From NCBI GenBank assembly GCA_032718475.1, contig JAUCBJ010001918.1:1-50784 (forward strand): a DNA stretch of 50,784 bases. The letters run 5' to 3'. Positions within the stretch are counted from its first letter, which is position 1. Each line of letters starts with the position of its first letter. Position numbers and translations under genes: made by a program. Positions 1 through 9,200 of this stretch are shown here, piece by piece. Source of the DNA: Nemertoderma westbladi (Eukaryota > Xenacoelomorpha > Nemertodermatida > Nemertodermatidae). The notes beneath the pieces were generated by a model. It had not been told where the DNA came from, made no database searches, and saw only the letters and a program-made list of their open reading frames with translations.

Positions 1-224
1 ATAGGAATATATAGAGCATCAAAGCACATAGAAAAGAGTCATATTGTCATGATATTATAGCGTGTGTAAGTAGTTAGTTGCCTGTATTGGTTAGCAACAC
101 TATGTCCTGGAATTGAATGTAGTAATTAGTGATTTGAACACAACAAATCATTGGGGTTATATGAAATTTTCAGCATAGATATAATAGAACCTGTAGTTTC
201 CCATCCCCTTCCCAAGAATCCAAC

Positions 225-362
225 CTTGTCGGTCACCATGACGTCACTATAAGCGTGAACTTTGTATGCGCCTCTGATCTTCCGAACTCCGGGATATAAA
301 AGTTTAGCCATATTGATAAATGCGACTCCGTGGAATGTGTAACTGGTATCCTCCACTGACTC
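225..362 (-). CDS. Partial gene: single internal exon resembling CFAP70 (TTC18)
   Basis: On the minus strand a good acceptor (cttttccag, ending at 363) opens a 46-codon frame in phase 0. It closes at a plausible donor, AAG|GTTGGA, with the last exon base at 225. The peptide contains GVAFINMAKLLYPGV followed by RKIRGAYKVHAYSD. This resembles, from memory, the segment of cilia- and flagella-associated protein 70 around its conserved LLYPGV-K-IRGA stretch, a protein of the axonemal central-apparatus region. Downstream exons would lie off the left edge. Upstream exons should lie to the right, but I recognise none before GINS4, so this may be an isolated exon, a gene with a long upstream intron, or a relic. 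The splice sites and coding character are seen; the family name is an inference from a short match. Confidence 0.5.
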
Positions 363-1040
363 CTGGAAAAGTGTGACAACATTTAAATAAGCGAATGATG
401 AATGTAAATTAATTAATATATTAATTATTAATAATTAATATAATAATGTCCAGGTTTATAAACAAGTTATATAAGAAGAATAAGAAGAATTTAAATTTAT
501 AGCAGATAGTGTTGCAAATTGACCGCAAGTGGCAAAGGTGATCTTCAGCTCAAATTGACAGCAAGTGAAATAAAGTTTAGTTTAATATTTTGGAGAGAAA
601 ACACCGCCTCTGTATGTTGTTTGTAACCTGCTCCTTTCTCTTATTAAAGTTTTCAATCAAATGAAATAAATTTTTTATAAACCCCCTAAATACCTGTTGG
701 TGTTTGCGGTCATTTATTGTGCCGTTATTGTCTGGTTTGACAAATCATTTTGGATATAATAAGGACAATGAAAACAATTCAAACTGCAAACAACCCAAAC
801 AAACTACACTACGGGGCCTACGAAACAATAATTATAGTCAATCCTCGCTCTCCATCATCAGTCCCATTATTGTAAACAAATTGAATAATAATTATGACTC
901 CCATGCACTTGCACTACTACTCTGTGAGATACATAATTTTACACGAAGTGGGGCCTTCGCGCAGCACGTGAAATGAGTTAATGCTAAGTATCAACTCGAA
1001 AGGATTATAAAAACATAGGAGAAGATTTTCCCGGAAAACG
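363..1040. other. AT-rich non-coding stretch
   Basis: Very AT-rich sequence with runs of TTAATTAATA near 408-450. The frame at 704-976 on the plus strand has no recognisable domain and biased low-complexity composition. I see no exon, RNA gene or transposon protein here. It would be intronic or upstream sequence if the exon at 225-362 belongs to an active gene. Confidence 0.5.
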
Positions 1041-1950
1041 TTAACCCTCTAGCGGGAGACTGGGTAACTGAAGAAGGAAGGATTAGTTTCCCTACAAAGC
1101 CACAGCCTATGGTCTATTACATATCTACCAAGTTTCCGATTGACGGATCATAAATAACGAAATGTTGGAAGGTTTTCACTTTCATACATTTAGCCCTCTA
1201 GCGGCATATTAAAGAACTACGGATCGATCACCTTCCTCACAAAGACGAGGCATGTGGTCTAGTACATACCGGTACTGTATATTCCAAAATTCAGCTTAAA
1301 TAGATTAAGATCAAGGAATTCGCGAAGGTTATCACTTTCCTACATTTCGCCCTCTAGCGGCAGACTCGAAAACTCCGGACCGATTACTGTCCACACAAAG
1401 ACTTAGGATGTCTTCTAGTACATATATGACAAGTTTCAGCGTAATCAGATCATAAACAACTAAATGGAAGAATAATTTCACATTCGGGACATTTCGCCCT
1501 CTAGCGGCAGACTGGAGAACTGCAGACAGATTAGCCTCCTTTGAAATTTACAGCTAATGGTCTAGTACATACTTCCCAAGTTTCAGCTTAAACGGATTAA
1601 AAGCAAAGAAATGGGTGGCCATTTAATGTTTAGACATGTGGCCCTCTACCGGCAGACTGGAAAACTTCGGACCGATTACAATCCACACAAAGACTCAGGA
1701 TGTCATCTAGTACATATATGACAAGTTTCAGCGTAATCAGATCATAAACAACTAAATGGAAGAATAATTTCACATTCGGGACATTTCGCCCTCTAGCGGC
1801 AGACTGGAGAACTGCAGACAGATTAGCCTCCTTTGAAATTTACAGCTAATGGTCTAGTACATACTTCCCAAGTTTCAGCTTAAACGGATTAAAAGCAAAG
1901 AAATGGGTGGCCATTTAATGTTTAGACATGTGGCCCTCTAGCGGGAGACC
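1040..1950. repeat. Seven ~147-bp tandem repeats anchored on CCCTCTAGCGG
   Basis: The anchor ccctctagcgg (once ccctctaccgg) recurs at about 1045, 1194, 1350, 1497, 1642, 1789 and 1934, a spacing of 145-156 bp. Each unit also carries a 'ctagtacata' and an 'aagtttcagc' segment. The pair of units at about 1380-1640 is repeated almost unchanged at 1672-1932, giving a 292-bp dimer duplication. The block is followed at once by an ACG microsatellite. This arrangement (short tandem core units plus a terminal microsatellite) is known from pearl-type and other Helitron-like non-autonomous elements of invertebrates. The assignment is inferred; element ends were not determined. Confidence 0.75.
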
Positions 1951-2069
1951 ATTGCACTGATGGTGTCTGAAAGTCTCTCAAAAATCTCAACTTTTGCTCA
2001 TATTGATACCTACAAATTTTCAACTTGGCAGCTTTAAATCCGACAAAGTTATTAGCATGTCAAAATCGT

Positions 2070-2131
2070 AACGACGACGACGACGACGACGACGACAACG
2101 ACGACGACGACACGACGACGACGACGACAAC
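2070..2131. repeat. (ACG)n microsatellite
   Basis: An interrupted run of ACG trinucleotides with single-base breaks. It follows the motif tttaaatccgacaaagttat. A related context (aagtttggttaaatttcatt, then an ACAGAACGACAG-rich run) recurs at about 13030-13120, so both probably derive from the same class of dispersed invertebrate repeat. Confidence 0.8.
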
Positions 2132-2471
2132 TATTTGCATAAATTGACCCACCCCCTAACAGTGTCAATTCGCTAAGGCTCCGCCAACTTCGTGGCTCGC
2201 CCCACATGATCTTAATTTAGTTATTCATGCTTATACTTGCTACCAAGGCAACAACTTGCTACCTAGGTGCAGTGTACCGGTACAATATTTATGTTGTTTA
2301 GTCACCAGTAGGACTATTAATTCCAAGTGTTGCATGCTGTCGTTCCTTTGGCATCCTGTCAACCCCTGCATTTGTTTTCGCTGTGTTCTGGTTATTGCAA
2401 CAGGTTTTAAAGTCGAGAATGTGTGAAAACAATTCTAATTAACTAGATATTTTATAGAGACACTATTTACT
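2132..2471 (+). promoter_or_regulatory. Upstream region and 5' UTR of GINS4
   Basis: About 340 bases between the microsatellite and the GINS4 start codon. I see no clear TATA box. It should hold the promoter and leader because no other gene intervenes. No splice structure is needed to explain the open reading frame that follows. Confidence 0.35.
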
Positions 2472-3143
2472 ATGTCGGATGTAGCTGATGTTGAGTTACC
2501 GAACGGTGACTTATCTGACGAAGACGTGGAAACCTTAAGCTCCGGCGAAGTCGCAAAGAAACTCCAGGAAGCCTGGCTTAACGAAAAGTTTGCCCCCGAG
2601 TTGCTGACCCCGGCAACCGATATTCTAGAATGTATGTTGGAGCAGATCGAATCGCTGGATGCGAACCTTCGTACCGCGATGGATTCGGGACACATTAGCG
2701 CGAAGATGCCAATACATCGGATGGAGTTGGAACGACTGCGATACGTTGTAGTTAGTTACATTCGAACGCGATTGGCTAAAATCCAAGGGAATGTGTGGCA
2801 GATATTAGCCAATGAGAGTGAGCGGATCAAACTGATGCCCAATGAGAAGGTTTTCGCTGAGGGTTATAGGGCTTCCGTGGAAGAAGTCTTTGAATCCAGT
2901 GCGCTCTCCAAACTCCCCGGTAGCTTCCGGACTCTGGACAGAACCAGTCTGGAGACGGTAGGACGACCCAATCTCAACAGTTACGTGTTCGCCCAGATAG
3001 GGGAACACCAGACTGGTTTAGCTATCCCGGAGCCAACGGGAGACACTGAGGATATTGTGGACTTGGAGGCCGGTTCCAAACACTTACTACCATACAAATG
3101 CATTATGAGTCAAATACAGGATGGGCAAGTGAATCTTACGTAG
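2472..3143 (+). CDS. GINS4: DNA replication complex GINS protein SLD5
   Basis: Encodes the Sld5 subunit of the GINS tetramer, which joins MCM2-7 and CDC45 in the CMG replicative helicase in the nucleus. The 223-residue product has the length I recall for human GINS4 and lacks introns. An acidic N-terminus is followed at about residues 29-44 by the family signature AWLNEKFAPELL, then the helical A-domain with IHRMELERLRYVVVSYIRTR (about 78-97). The C-terminal B-domain holds RPNLNSYVFAQ, DIVDLEAGSKHLLPYK and a terminal hydrophobic strand (QVNLT). The ATG at 2472 has A at -3 and puts the N-terminus where the family starts. It converges on EPRS across about 1 kb. No broken or missing motif is seen. 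Confidence 0.97.
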   Translation: MSDVADVELPNGDLSDEDVETLSSGEVAKKLQEAWLNEKFAPELLTPATDILECMLEQIESLDANLRTAMDSGHISAKMPIHRMELERLRYVVVSYIRTRLAKIQGNVWQILANESERIKLMPNEKVFAEGYRASVEEVFESSALSKLPGSFRTLDRTSLETVGRPNLNSYVFAQIGEHQTGLAIPEPTGDTEDIVDLEAGSKHLLPYKCIMSQIQDGQVNLT

Positions 3144-4148
3144 ATGTTGCGTTCAGGCCTACCTAATCCGCAGTCTACATAAATATATATAAAGCATATT
3201 CCTTTAATTCATTTTGCTTCCAGACCGCCTTAATAAGTTTGTTTGTTACAGTTATTATTCATACCGGTATAGAAGTCATTCGTATATTTTTATAACAGTG
3301 TTTCGGTGTTTCGTTAAACACAAATGCTCTCTCTTCCATTATACATCAATGATGTCATATATAAATTAAACGTCCGATGTTCTAATAATACGGCTTATTA
3401 GCATTTTAACATCATCCCAGTTATATAACAACCCCATGACTGACCCCTTTAGTTGTATAACTGGTAACAGATTGCGTTAAAACGTGGCGCCACCAGTAAT
3501 GCAATATAGTGGGGGCGGTTCTATTGATGGAATAATTATGTGTGCCAATATAGAATACTATGAGACTTAGAAATCATCACGGACTTCAGAGCCGTACCAG
3601 TCCAACTAACCCAGTTCGGGATTAGTCTACCGCACGGGGATAATATTGAGGATTGTTAAGTTATTAAAGTATATTATTTTACGCAACAAATTTGTTCAAA
3701 CCAAACCAGCACAAAAGAAATATTATTAACAACTAAGTCGTGGGTTAAGTTGGGGGTTAAATCCCAATATTATTATGTATCAGCTAATTGATATAAACTA
3801 ATAAAGTCGTACGTTTTATAGCACACATTGACACTCAACTCATCATCAGTTATTACACTACTAATTGGGTAATTAACACAGCGATAGAGGTGTCACAGAG
3901 ATCCTGAAACCATCATAATCATGGTTATTTCAATAAATGTATGAGTTTCCGTTTATAAATATAAATTAGATTTCTCTAAGTCCATTATTACAATGAATAC
4001 AATCCATTGAAACATCTGTTGCCATTCCTTTACCCTGCACTGAGTGCACTAAGTAATGTAATGTAAGATGTTGTGTATTGAAATGACATCACCATCTACC
4101 CACAACCTCCACCTATTAATCACACAACTCTCAAATATAAATAACCAG
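3144..4148. other. Intergenic region between the convergent GINS4 and EPRS 3' ends
   Basis: AT-rich sequence holding both 3' UTRs. Around 3575-3650 the minus strand carries a tRNA-like stretch (GGGTTAGTTGGACTGGTACG and following bases), reminiscent of an A box. I find no matching B box, so at best it is a truncated SINE remnant. An AATAAA lies near 3801 on the plus strand, distant from GINS4. No coding sequence is supported. Confidence 0.5.
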
Positions 4149-6236
4149 CTAATAACTTCTTCCAAATAACGTATAATTAACCGCGGTTCTAGAACACGAC
4201 TTATGGACGCATTTAATTCCTTTAGACTGTATTTCCTCCTGGGTAACCGGTTGTTTGAACGGCACACACAGGGACTTGGCGCCCATAGAGGGAGCTCCTT
4301 CCTCGACCTCCAATCTCGCACTGTCAGCCTTTATACGATCCTCACATTCCTCAACGTGGCAGAAAGGGGCCTGGATGATCATTCGCTGATCCAACATCGA
4401 ACAAAACTCATCCCAGGAATCTGTTACCCCCAAGTGTTCATCCAGTTGTTGTTTAGCGCGATCGTACAACCATTTCTGGATGACATCCAACAGTTGAGTC
4501 ACGTCATTGACGAGGTCATCAACCGCTATATCTACTCTCTCGCCATTGTCGCGTCTCACAGCTACAACTTTGTTCATCGCGATATCTTTAGGCCCAATTT
4601 CAACTCTCAAGGGGACGCCCTTCAACTCCCAGTGATTAAACTTCCATCCAGGAGAGTAATTTTCACGGAAATCTCCTTTAACACGCAACCCAGATTTCTT
4701 GAGAAGGCCTTCGTATCGGACGCAGGTATCCAGGATGGATTCCTTGACTTCCGGTTTCATTCCTGCAGTGATCCCGCACGGAATGACTACCACCTGCAAG
4801 GTCGCCAACCTCGGTGGCATCACAAGCCCCTGATTATCTCCGTGAACCATGGCCATCACGCCTATAGTCCGGGTAGTCAACCCCCAGGAGTTCTGGAACA
4901 CGTGAAGATGTTCCGACGGATTCTTGGGATCCTCGTACATAATGTCGAACATTTTACTAAAGTTTTGGCCCAGATGGTGGCTAGTGGCTCCCTGTATGGC
5001 CCTCCCACTCCCTGGAATATACGCCTCAATGGTCGTCGTAAAATCCGCACCTGCGAACTTCTCCTTTTCGGTTTTGCGACCACGCACTACCGGTATGGCC
5101 ATTAATTCCTCGTAGATTCTCGCGTAGAGTTCTAGAATCGTGTGCACTTCGTCCACCGCCTCCTCCCGTGTAGCGAAGGCAGTGTGGCCTTCCTGCCATA
5201 GAAACTCTCTGGTTCGTAGGAACGGCTGCGGATGTTTGAACTCCCATCGGACCACGTTGTTCCACTGATTCAGTCGCAGCGGGAGGTCCCTGTGCGACTG
5301 GATCCACTTCGCGTAAGCCGGGTACATAACCGTCTCGCTGGTGGGTCGCACCGCGATCGGTTGGTCCAGCTCCGATTGGCCGGATCTCGTTACCCAGGCA
5401 ACCTCGGGCGCAAAGTCCGCGATGTGGGTCTTCTCTTTCTCGAGGGCGTTCTTGGACACGAACATCGGGAAGTAAACGTTCTCTACGCCGAGCCCTTTTA
5501 TCGCGTCATCGAACCAACGTACGATCTTCTCCCAAACCGCGTAGCTCCAATTCCTCAGGATGTAACAACCAGAAACATCGTAGTATTCGATCATTTCCGC
5601 CTTTATTATAACCTGGGTGTACCACTCGCTGAAGTTACCTTCCTTCGTGGCTTCCAGACCCAGCCTTGTCTGTTTCTTCGTTTCTCCTTCCACAACCTTC
5701 CCACCTTCAGCTGCAGCCTCTTTATTAACCTTATCGCTTTTCTTCGCCTGTCTTCCAGCACTAATTTCCTCGCCTGTTAGGTTCTTATATTCGAGTTTTA
5801 AGTCAAGTAATTTCTTTATTTCGATATCCAACACATCCTTTGAAGCCGCTGACGATTTCAGCTCCCTAACTTTCTCTCCTTGCTCCGAAATATCGCGCGT
5901 TAGTTTCTCAATTGTTTCCATTTTATCTCCAGAAATAATAACCTGTTTCTTTTTTTCAGCTTTCTTATCTTTTTTCTTCAATTTTTCCTCTTTATTAATA
6001 ACTTTACTAGCTTTACTCCCTAAATCCTCAGTGACACTAACACCCGGCACAGATGGCGTCCACTGCCTCCCACTCAACTCCTTATACTCTGTCTTTAGAG
6101 CCAATAGCGTCGCCACTTCAGCTGTAACCGCCTCCTTATTGGCTGATGATTGTTTCAGCTCCCTTATTAAGTCTCCCTGTTGGCGAATGTTGGCGTCCAA
6201 ACCAGCCAATCGGTGTCCAGCAGCCAGAGGATCCGC
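4149..6236 (-). CDS. EPRS: EPRS coding exon 3: two WHEP repeats and complete ProRS
   Basis: Opens at a TTGTAG acceptor in phase 0 (ADPLAAGHR). WHEP 1 is visible as IRQQGDLIRELKQSSANKEA and WHEP 2 as ISEQGEKVRELKSSAASKDV, each followed by the LL-LK-EYK-L-G half-helix. A Lys/Glu-rich linker (KEEKLKKKDKKAEKKKQ) lies between them. ProRS begins at KKQTRLGLEATKEGNFSEWY and includes class II motif 2 (RTREFLWQEGHTAFAT), the anticodon-binding domain with YSPGWKFNHWELKGVP, and the C-terminal cysteine-bearing domain (PFCHVEECED, KCVHKSC). It stops at TAG 4151-4149 after LFGRSY. The whole ProRS lies in one exon, unusual next to the many-intron vertebrate gene. Confidence 0.96.
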   Translation of the reverse strand, partial: ADPLAAGHRLAGLDANIRQQGDLIRELKQSSANKEAVTAEVATLLALKTEYKELSGRQWTPSVPGVSVTEDLGSKASKVINKEEKLKKKDKKAEKKKQVIISGDKMETIEKLTRDISEQGEKVRELKSSAASKDVLDIEIKKLLDLKLEYKNLTGEEISAGRQAKKSDKVNKEAAAEGGKVVEGETKKQTRLGLEATKEGNFSEWYTQVIIKAEMIEYYDVSGCYILRNWSYAVWEKIVRWFDDAIKGLGVENVYFPMFVSKNALEKEKTHIADFAPEVAWVTRSGQSELDQPIAVRPTSETVMYPAYAKWIQSHRDLPLRLNQWNNVVRWEFKHPQPFLRTREFLWQEGHTAFATREEAVDEVHTILELYARIYEELMAIPVVRGRKTEKEKFAGADFTTTIEAYIPGSGRAIQGATSHHLGQNFSKMFDIMYEDPKNPSEHLHVFQNSWGLTTRTIGVMAMVHGDNQGLVMPPRLATLQVVVIPCGITAGMKPEVKESILDTCVRYEGLLKKSGLRVKGDFRENYSPGWKFNHWELKGVPLRVEIGPKDIAMNKVVAVRRDNGERVDIAVDDLVNDVTQLLDVIQKWLYDRAKQQLDEHLGVTDSWDEFCSMLDQRMIIQAPFCHVEECEDRIKADSARLEVEEGAPSMGAKSLCVPFKQPVTQEEIQSKGIKCVHKSCSRTAVNYTLFGRSY

Positions 6237-9200
6237 CTACAATAAATACTAATGATTATTAGTTAATTCATAAATTGTAATTAATAACATAATTTTGTTT
6301 TATAATGTAAATAGTAAGTCGGGCAAAACATAATCGAACCGCCTATATAGTGAATCTCAGATATGAAGAAATACATTTATTTTTGCTGTGTCCTTTTATT
6401 TTTACAATAAAATTAAAATTCTTAACATATCAACTATAAGGAAAATAATAATAAAATAATAAATAATAAGGAAAATTAAATAATTTCCGTCCCGGACAAT
6501 CGGACACTTGTGTCGGGTCGATTATTTTTTTGAAAAACTGTGAAACAATTATCAGCTATTATATTTAACGATTCTATAGTGTGTTTATAAACAACTCAAT
6601 CGTTCCTAACCTTTTTCGTTCCCTCCTCTGAGCGTTCTACCTCCCCACGTCCGGATCGATGTTCCCCCTTAATCGATTTCGATCCGACGTCTTTCTGACT
6701 GCCGTCCGGTATGTATATCAGTTGGCATGGAGACGGCCTACTGGTGTACTTATTAACGGGTTGATACGGAGAATCGCAGATATAGAAACCCTTCCGTTGC
6801 AACTGAATAACATCGCCTTTAACTAAAACCGATAAACAGGGATCCCCCAACATTAGTTCCTCCTTGCGAGTTTCTTTGTTAATAAAATCCTTGAAGTTGT
6901 CGTCTTTACCCAAAACCGCCTTGGATATTAAATGATTAAACTCATTGCAAACAGTCGGTACAGTTTCAGCTAGATGTGTATCCGCCAACCAGGTTAACTT
7001 TAACGTTTTCTTATAGTCCGTGTTCTCCAGGTTGAGTTTCGCTTTGACTTCGGTAACGCGCTTGGTATCGTCCCGTAACACTTCTGTAACGATGACGTTA
7101 CCCCAGTTAATCAGCGTTACTACGGCCCCTTCCGCCAGTAACTCCGCGTCTACCGAGTCTATGAATATATCCGGGGCGAACCAAACTGTTTTATTACCGA
7201 CTTCTGGGTTCTTAGGATGTTTAGAGACTTCCTTAGACTCGGTAACAGCCCCGACGACTCGCATAGTTACCGCGTGTAACTTAGCAACAGCCGTGTATCT
7301 CGCGGCTACTGGGTCTATTCGCTTTTTGTTGATAGACCATATTTTGTCCCACTCCATAGTGACTACAGACTTGGAGCCGCCCTGCGCGACTATAAAGTCC
7401 TTTAGTGCGTCGACAGTGAGCCCTTTACGTAACATCCCCCGCACCGTAGGGAACCTAGGGTCATCCCATCCCTCAACAAATCCTTCCTCAACGAACCAAG
7501 TTAGTTTCCTTTTAGATAACAACGTGTACTGCAGGTTCAACCTAAAATGTACCAATAATCCGAGTAAAATAAAAAATAAGAGAAGATATAAATACATGTG
7601 CGTACGTTATAAATAAACTTTCAGTTTCTGTCCGAATCACCCCCCCTCACCACCCCCCCCCCCCCCTTCATCTCACACCCACCACTCCAGGGTATTTTGT
7701 TTTCAAATATTTAATTTTCGATAAGTTAATGTGCATCAAATTATATTTCCATTAGTTGTGTATTATCTGTTGTGAATATCATATAGCGTGGAGGATTAAA
7801 GATTAAAAAAATAATAATAATTTTATGCTAATAATGTGACGCACACAATTGCAGCACGAGAGCATGCGTTGCAGGGATATTATATAGAATTAATGGCGCA
7901 AAAAGACCACAAATAAGAAATATGTGGGTTTAATATTTAGTGGGTTTTAAATTTAAATTAAATTTAATTAATTTAAAATATTAAGGGAAAGGAGCAGATT
8001 ACAGTATCGGTGTTATATAACCAAAAGTATAAACAAAACTTTGTACTAATTTCAGCTACCAGTAGTAAAGTAACTGGATGCACCAATTTGTAACCTGGTA
8101 TTCAAATTAGAAACTGGGTACTCCAATCTGTAACTGGATGCACCGATCTGTAACCTGGTATTCAAATTAGAAACTGGGTACTCCAATCTGTAACTGGATG
8201 CACCGATCTGTAACCTGGTATTCAAATGAGAAACTGGGTACTCTAATCTGTAACTGGATGCACCGAATTGTAACCTGGTATTCAAATTAGAAACTGGGTA
8301 CTCCAATCTGTAACTGGATGCACCGATCTGTAACCTGGTATTCAAATTAGAAACTGGGTACTCCAATCTGTAACTGGATGCACCGATTTGTAACCTGGTA
8401 TTCAAATTAGAAACTGGGTACTCCAATCTGTAACTGGATGCACCGATCTGTAACCTGGTATTCAAATTAGAAACTGGGTACTCCAATCTGTAACTGGATG
8501 CACCGATCTGTAACCTGGTATTCAAATTAGAAACTGGGTACTCCAATCTGTAACTGGATGCACCGATTTGTAACCTGGTATTCAAATTAGAAACTGGGTA
8601 CTCCAATCTGTAACTGGATGCACCGATCTGTAACCTGGTATTCAAATTAGAAACTGGGTTCTCCAATCTGTAACTGGATGCACCGATTTGTAACCTGGTA
8701 TTCAAATTAGAAACTGGGTACTCCAATCTGTAACTGGATGCACCGATCTGTAACCTGGTATTCAAATTAGAAACTGGGTACTCCAATCTGTAACTGGATG
8801 CACCGATTTGTAACCTGGTATTCAAATTAGAAACTGGGTACTCCAATCTGTAACTGGATGCACCGATCTGTAACCTGGTATTCAAATTAGAAACTGGGTA
8901 CTCCAATCTGTAACTGGATGCACCGATTTGTAACCTGGTATTCAAATTAGAAACTGGGTACTCCAATCTGTAACTGGATGCACCGATCTGTAACCTGGTA
9001 TTCAAATTAGAAACTGGGTACTCCAATCTGTAACTGGATGCACCGATTTGTAACCTGGTATTCAAATTAGAAACTGGGTACTCCAATCTGTAACTGGATG
9101 CACCGATTTGTAACCTGGTATTCAAATTAGAAACTGGGTACTCCAATCTGTAACTGGATGCACCGATCTGTAACCTGGTATTCAAATTAGAAACTGGGTA

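Noticed and set aside
704-976. 90-codon plus-strand frame
   Set aside because: Asn-rich low-complexity peptide without a domain, in AT-rich DNA; no splice or start evidence.
3575-3650. tRNA or SINE on the minus strand
   Set aside because: Only an A-box-like D-arm region is visible; no B box at the expected distance.
5232-6252. Plus-strand frames of 182 and 211 codons over EPRS
   Set aside because: Antisense shadows of the ProRS and WHEP coding exon; no family resemblance.
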